Shown here: positions 5,280 to 7,577 of the stretch, piece after piece
Position numbering within the stretch: position 1 is the first letter of the stretch
How the letters are laid out: every line of letters starts with the position of its first letter
Source of the DNA: Halobacteriovorax sp.
Lineage (GTDB): Bacteria; Bdellovibrionota; Bacteriovoracia; Bacteriovoracales; Bacteriovoracaceae
Length of the DNA stretch: 7,577 nt
NCBI GenBank assembly: GCA_002686115.1
Contig: NZAF01000003.1
Span: 1-7,577, forward strand
Direction: 5' to 3'
Notes under the pieces: generated by a model
Told to the model about the DNA's origin: nothing
What the model saw: only the letters and a program-made list of their open reading frames with translations
Database searches by the model: none
Program-made: the position numbers and the translations under genes

Positions 5280-7577
5280 CTAAATCTCAATTTGGTGAAA
5301 GTCTTTAAAAATTGGATGGTTATCAATCAATAGAATCGTATTTCCCTTACTTGTTAGTTCGGCCAAGAAAATAAGAATTTTGTTAAGTTCAACAACTGAT
5401 AGCCCATAAGAAATATTTGAAAAAATCAAAAGTGAATTATCTATCTTTTTTAAAAGAGAATTCAAAAACTTAATTCTAAGTCTTTCTCCACCAGATAGTG
5501 ATGGAAGTGATCGGTCGAGAGTGAGATAGTCCAAATTTAATATTTTCAAATATTCAAGGATACGATTAACCTTTGCAGTTCTTGGAATGTGTTCAAATAA
5601 TTCTGAAACCGGAGTGTTATAGGCCTCATGAACTGTATATTTTCCATCTGAAATATTTGCAAAAAATTTATTCAACTTCTTTCCGTCACATTCTTCACAA
5701 GTGAGATTAATATCTTCCATGAATTGCATATCAACCTGTACTCTTCCTTTCCCTTCACAGACTTTACACTTACCAAGATCCGAGTTCGGAGAGAAGTGTC
5801 CTTTTTCTAGTCCCATATTTTTTGAAACAGGAAGTGCTGCGAAATATTTTCTCACCTCAGGCGTCAATCCAAGCATCGTTCCAACGGTCGATCTTCCAGA
5901 GGCACGGTCAACCTTCATCGTATAGACAATAATATCTTCAAACTCTTTTAGATTTGTAACCTTTGCTACACTATAATCGATATCAAAGTTCTTCTTTTCA
6001 GCGTAGAGTTTCTCACTCAAAAAACTTGCAATAACATCATTAACAACTTTCTTTGTATGCGATTCTCTTTGTCCATGAATGACACTAATCGAATCAAGTG
6101 GAAACTTAAACTCCTTTAAAACAGTATCTTCAAACTGAATTGTTGAAAGTTTTAAAAACTTCTTCTTACCTCCACTATCGATGTCAGGTTTATGAGCCTT
6201 CTTTGTTCTTTTCTTTTTGTAATCACCTTCATAAATTAACTCACCACCAAGGTGACCGGCGCCAGGACCCATCTCAAAAATCACATCAGAATTCTTCTTA
6301 AGTTCTTCAGCATGATCAACAATAACAACAGTATTTTGAGGAGTTAATTTTTTTAGATATTTAACAAGAACCTTTTGCTCTTTAACATCAAGCCCTAGAC
6401 TAGGCTCATCAAGAACAAAGAGTGAGCCACTACTTTCATATGAAAAATATCTTGCAAGCAATGACTTCTGATATTCATTAGTTTCAAGAGACTTTAGTTT
6501 TGTATTTAAAGGGTAATTTCCAAGACCTAATTCTATGGCAATCTGTAACTTTTTCAAGATTCCCTTTAGTCGAAAGTTCTTCTTACTTATGAGAGAAAGT
6601 TCAGCATAGGCCTGATCTGCAGTCATTAAAAATAAGTCAGAAAGCGCCAACTCAGAATCTAGATGAATATGTGAACGTGCACTATAGCTAAGTCTTGTTC
6701 CTTCACATTCTGAACAATTTCTCTCGACCTGAAGACCTCTTAAATAGATCCTTACACTTCTTTTATATCTTTTCTCCTCAAGGTACGCCAAGAGAGTGTA
6801 AACTCCAGGAAACTCACCGACTCCATCCATCAGTAAAGGGAAAACATCATCTCTTACTTCTTCGTATGGAGCATCAATGGAAATTTTTCTTCTTTTTAAC
6901 TCACGAATAAAAATAGATTCATAATAATTAAATTTACTATAAGAAAGAACTGTAATCGCTCCTTCTCCAATTGAATATTGAGGGTACTTAACAAGCTTTG
7001 ATTCTGCATAATCTAGAGTCGTCCCATATCCCTTACACTTCGGACATGCACCAACACCATTAAAAGGTAAAAGCTCATCCAAAGAGCGGGCACTTCTAGT
7101 CTCATCTTCCTCACAAGATCGACATACCTTAGCATTTGAAATCGTAAAAAACTTCTGTTTCTTACTAATTGAAAAATATACTAAAAGAGAAACTTTCTGC
7201 TCTTTAATAAATGAATATTCTTCAATTTTCTTCTTTAAGTTTTTTAACCCCTTCTTCTTAACTCTTATAATTTCATAAAAATTATCTTCTTCATCAAACG
7301 AATGAATTTCCTCTTCATAATTCATTGAGCGGCTTGGGAGAATCATCACATTTTCCTGATAAAAACCCTTTTCAATCATCAAATGAATAATCTCATTATC
7401 ATCCTCAGACTCTTTTGAAAGGGCCAATGATAAAGCATCAATAGGGTTTTCAAAGTCTTCATGATGAATCAGACACTTATTAGTCTCCATATCAAAGAAT
7501 AATTTTGCGATGTCAGTCGTTAGCTCAAGCTGATCCATGAGATTTAAGCGAGAACCTACAATCGGATTGTTTTGAGC
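5280..7577 (-). CDS. UvrA-like ABC ATPase, diverged paralogue with one degenerate ATP site (5' end outside window)
   Basis: The frame is open to the right edge: 765 residues are visible, and the ATG at 7538 is internal, since upstream codons (QNNPIVGSR) continue the UvrA alignment. The N-terminal Walker A (about 110 residues) is off-window. Numbering from that ATG: a diverged UvrB-binding-like region at about 20-135; a zinc module C139/C142/C165/C168 (with PFNGVGACPKCKGYG); C275/C278 in the insertion; NBD-I signature degenerate (SLETNEYQK for TLSGGEAQR, 350-358); Walker B LFVLDEPSLGLD and H409 intact; GPGAG tail intact; a Lys-rich linker at 440-460. NBD-II has Walker A lost (GQRESHTKK, 489-497), zinc finger C591/C594/C614/C617 with the CX2C-X19-CX2C spacing, signature LSGGE intact (681-685), Walker B lost (IFSNIS for ILDEPT), N740 for the His, and an early end without the usual GPEGG tail. 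UvrA recognises DNA damage in excision repair; this paralogue's role is unknown. No internal stops, so it is not a pseudogene. Confidence 0.88.
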   Translation of the reverse strand, partial: AQNNPIVGSRLNLMDQLELTTDIAKLFFDMETNKCLIHHEDFENPIDALSLALSKESEDDNEIIHLMIEKGFYQENVMILPSRSMNYEEEIHSFDEEDNFYEIIRVKKKGLKNLKKKIEEYSFIKEQKVSLLVYFSISKKQKFFTISNAKVCRSCEEDETRSARSLDELLPFNGVGACPKCKGYGTTLDYAESKLVKYPQYSIGEGAITVLSYSKFNYYESIFIRELKRRKISIDAPYEEVRDDVFPLLMDGVGEFPGVYTLLAYLEEKRYKRSVRIYLRGLQVERNCSECEGTRLSYSARSHIHLDSELALSDLFLMTADQAYAELSLISKKNFRLKGILKKLQIAIELGLGNYPLNTKLKSLETNEYQKSLLARYFSYESSGSLFVLDEPSLGLDVKEQKVLVKYLKKLTPQNTVVIVDHAEELKKNSDVIFEMGPGAGHLGGELIYEGDYKKKRTKKAHKPDIDSGGKKKFLKLSTIQFEDTVLKEFKFPLDSISVIHGQRESHTKKVVNDVIASFLSEKLYAEKKNFDIDYSVAKVTNLKEFEDIIVYTMKVDRASGRSTVGTMLGLTPEVRKYFAALPVSKNMGLEKGHFSPNSDLGKCKVCEGKGRVQVDMQFMEDINLTCEECDGKKLNKFFANISDGKYTVHEAYNTPVSELFEHIPRTAKVNRILEYLKILNLDYLTLDRSLPSLSGGERLRIKFLNSLLKKIDNSLLIFSNISYGLSVVELNKILIFLAELTSKGNTILLIDNHPIFKDFHQIEI

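Noticed and set aside
5280..7538. ATG at 7538 as the true start of the UvrA-like gene
   Set aside because: No stop lies upstream in frame to the window edge, the 13 preceding codons continue the UvrA alignment, and the protein would lack the NBD-I Walker A. The CDS is treated as partial.
5280..7577. UvrA-like gene as a decaying pseudogene
   Set aside because: 765 codons are open without a stop or frameshift, all zinc ligands are conserved, and the motif losses hit only one ATP site. Random decay would not be so selective.
1..7577. CRISPR arrays, tRNA or rRNA genes, riboswitches, toxin-antitoxin pairs, phage genes
   Set aside because: None was seen on either strand. Gaps outside the genes are short and contain only the elements listed.

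Overview
This is an AT-rich window (roughly 35-37% GC by eye) from a Gram-negative-type bacterium. Two products have Sec-type signal peptides, one of them with an AMIN-like domain, and lon sits in a tightly packed gene row. The low GC, Lys/Phe/Ser-rich coding style and gene content would fit a marine Bdellovibrio-like predator group (Bacteriovorax/Halobacteriovorax type). That assignment is a guess; nothing in the window is taxonomically decisive.

Left part (1-1369, + strand): a complete, apparently intact insertion sequence of the IS3 family, probably IS150-like. It has 38-bp imperfect terminal inverted repeats starting TG and ending CA, an orfA with helix-turn-helix and leucine zipper, a canonical A_AAA_AAG slippery site with the orfA stop directly behind it, and an orfB in the -1 frame with the full DD(35)E triad. 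It carries several self-regulatory structures: an extended -10 promoter, a terminal repeat copy that can fold over the orfA ribosome binding site in read-through RNA, a strong hairpin early in orfA, a hairpin around the frameshift site and an intrinsic terminator inside the last codons of orfB. The window starts exactly on the first base of the element, so the left flank and the target duplication cannot be checked.

Right part (1405-7577, all - strand): a row of four genes read right to left. They are a UvrA-like ATPase (5' end beyond the right edge), a secreted or anchored protein of unknown function, a small periplasmic AMIN-like protein, and lon. The AMIN-like gene and lon are 12 nt apart, and the lon ribosome binding site overlaps the preceding stop codon, so they are probably co-translated. 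The gaps of 48 and 146 nt farther upstream leave it open whether all four form one operon. The IS lies 35 nt beyond the lon stop, convergent with it, and probably supplies the terminator now used by lon.

The most notable observation is the UvrA-like protein. Every visible motif of one composite ATP site (Walker B and His switch of NBD-I, signature of NBD-II) is intact, while every motif of the other (signature of NBD-I, Walker A, Walker B and His of NBD-II) is lost. This suggests a deliberately asymmetric, one-site UvrA paralogue rather than the standard excision-repair UvrA.
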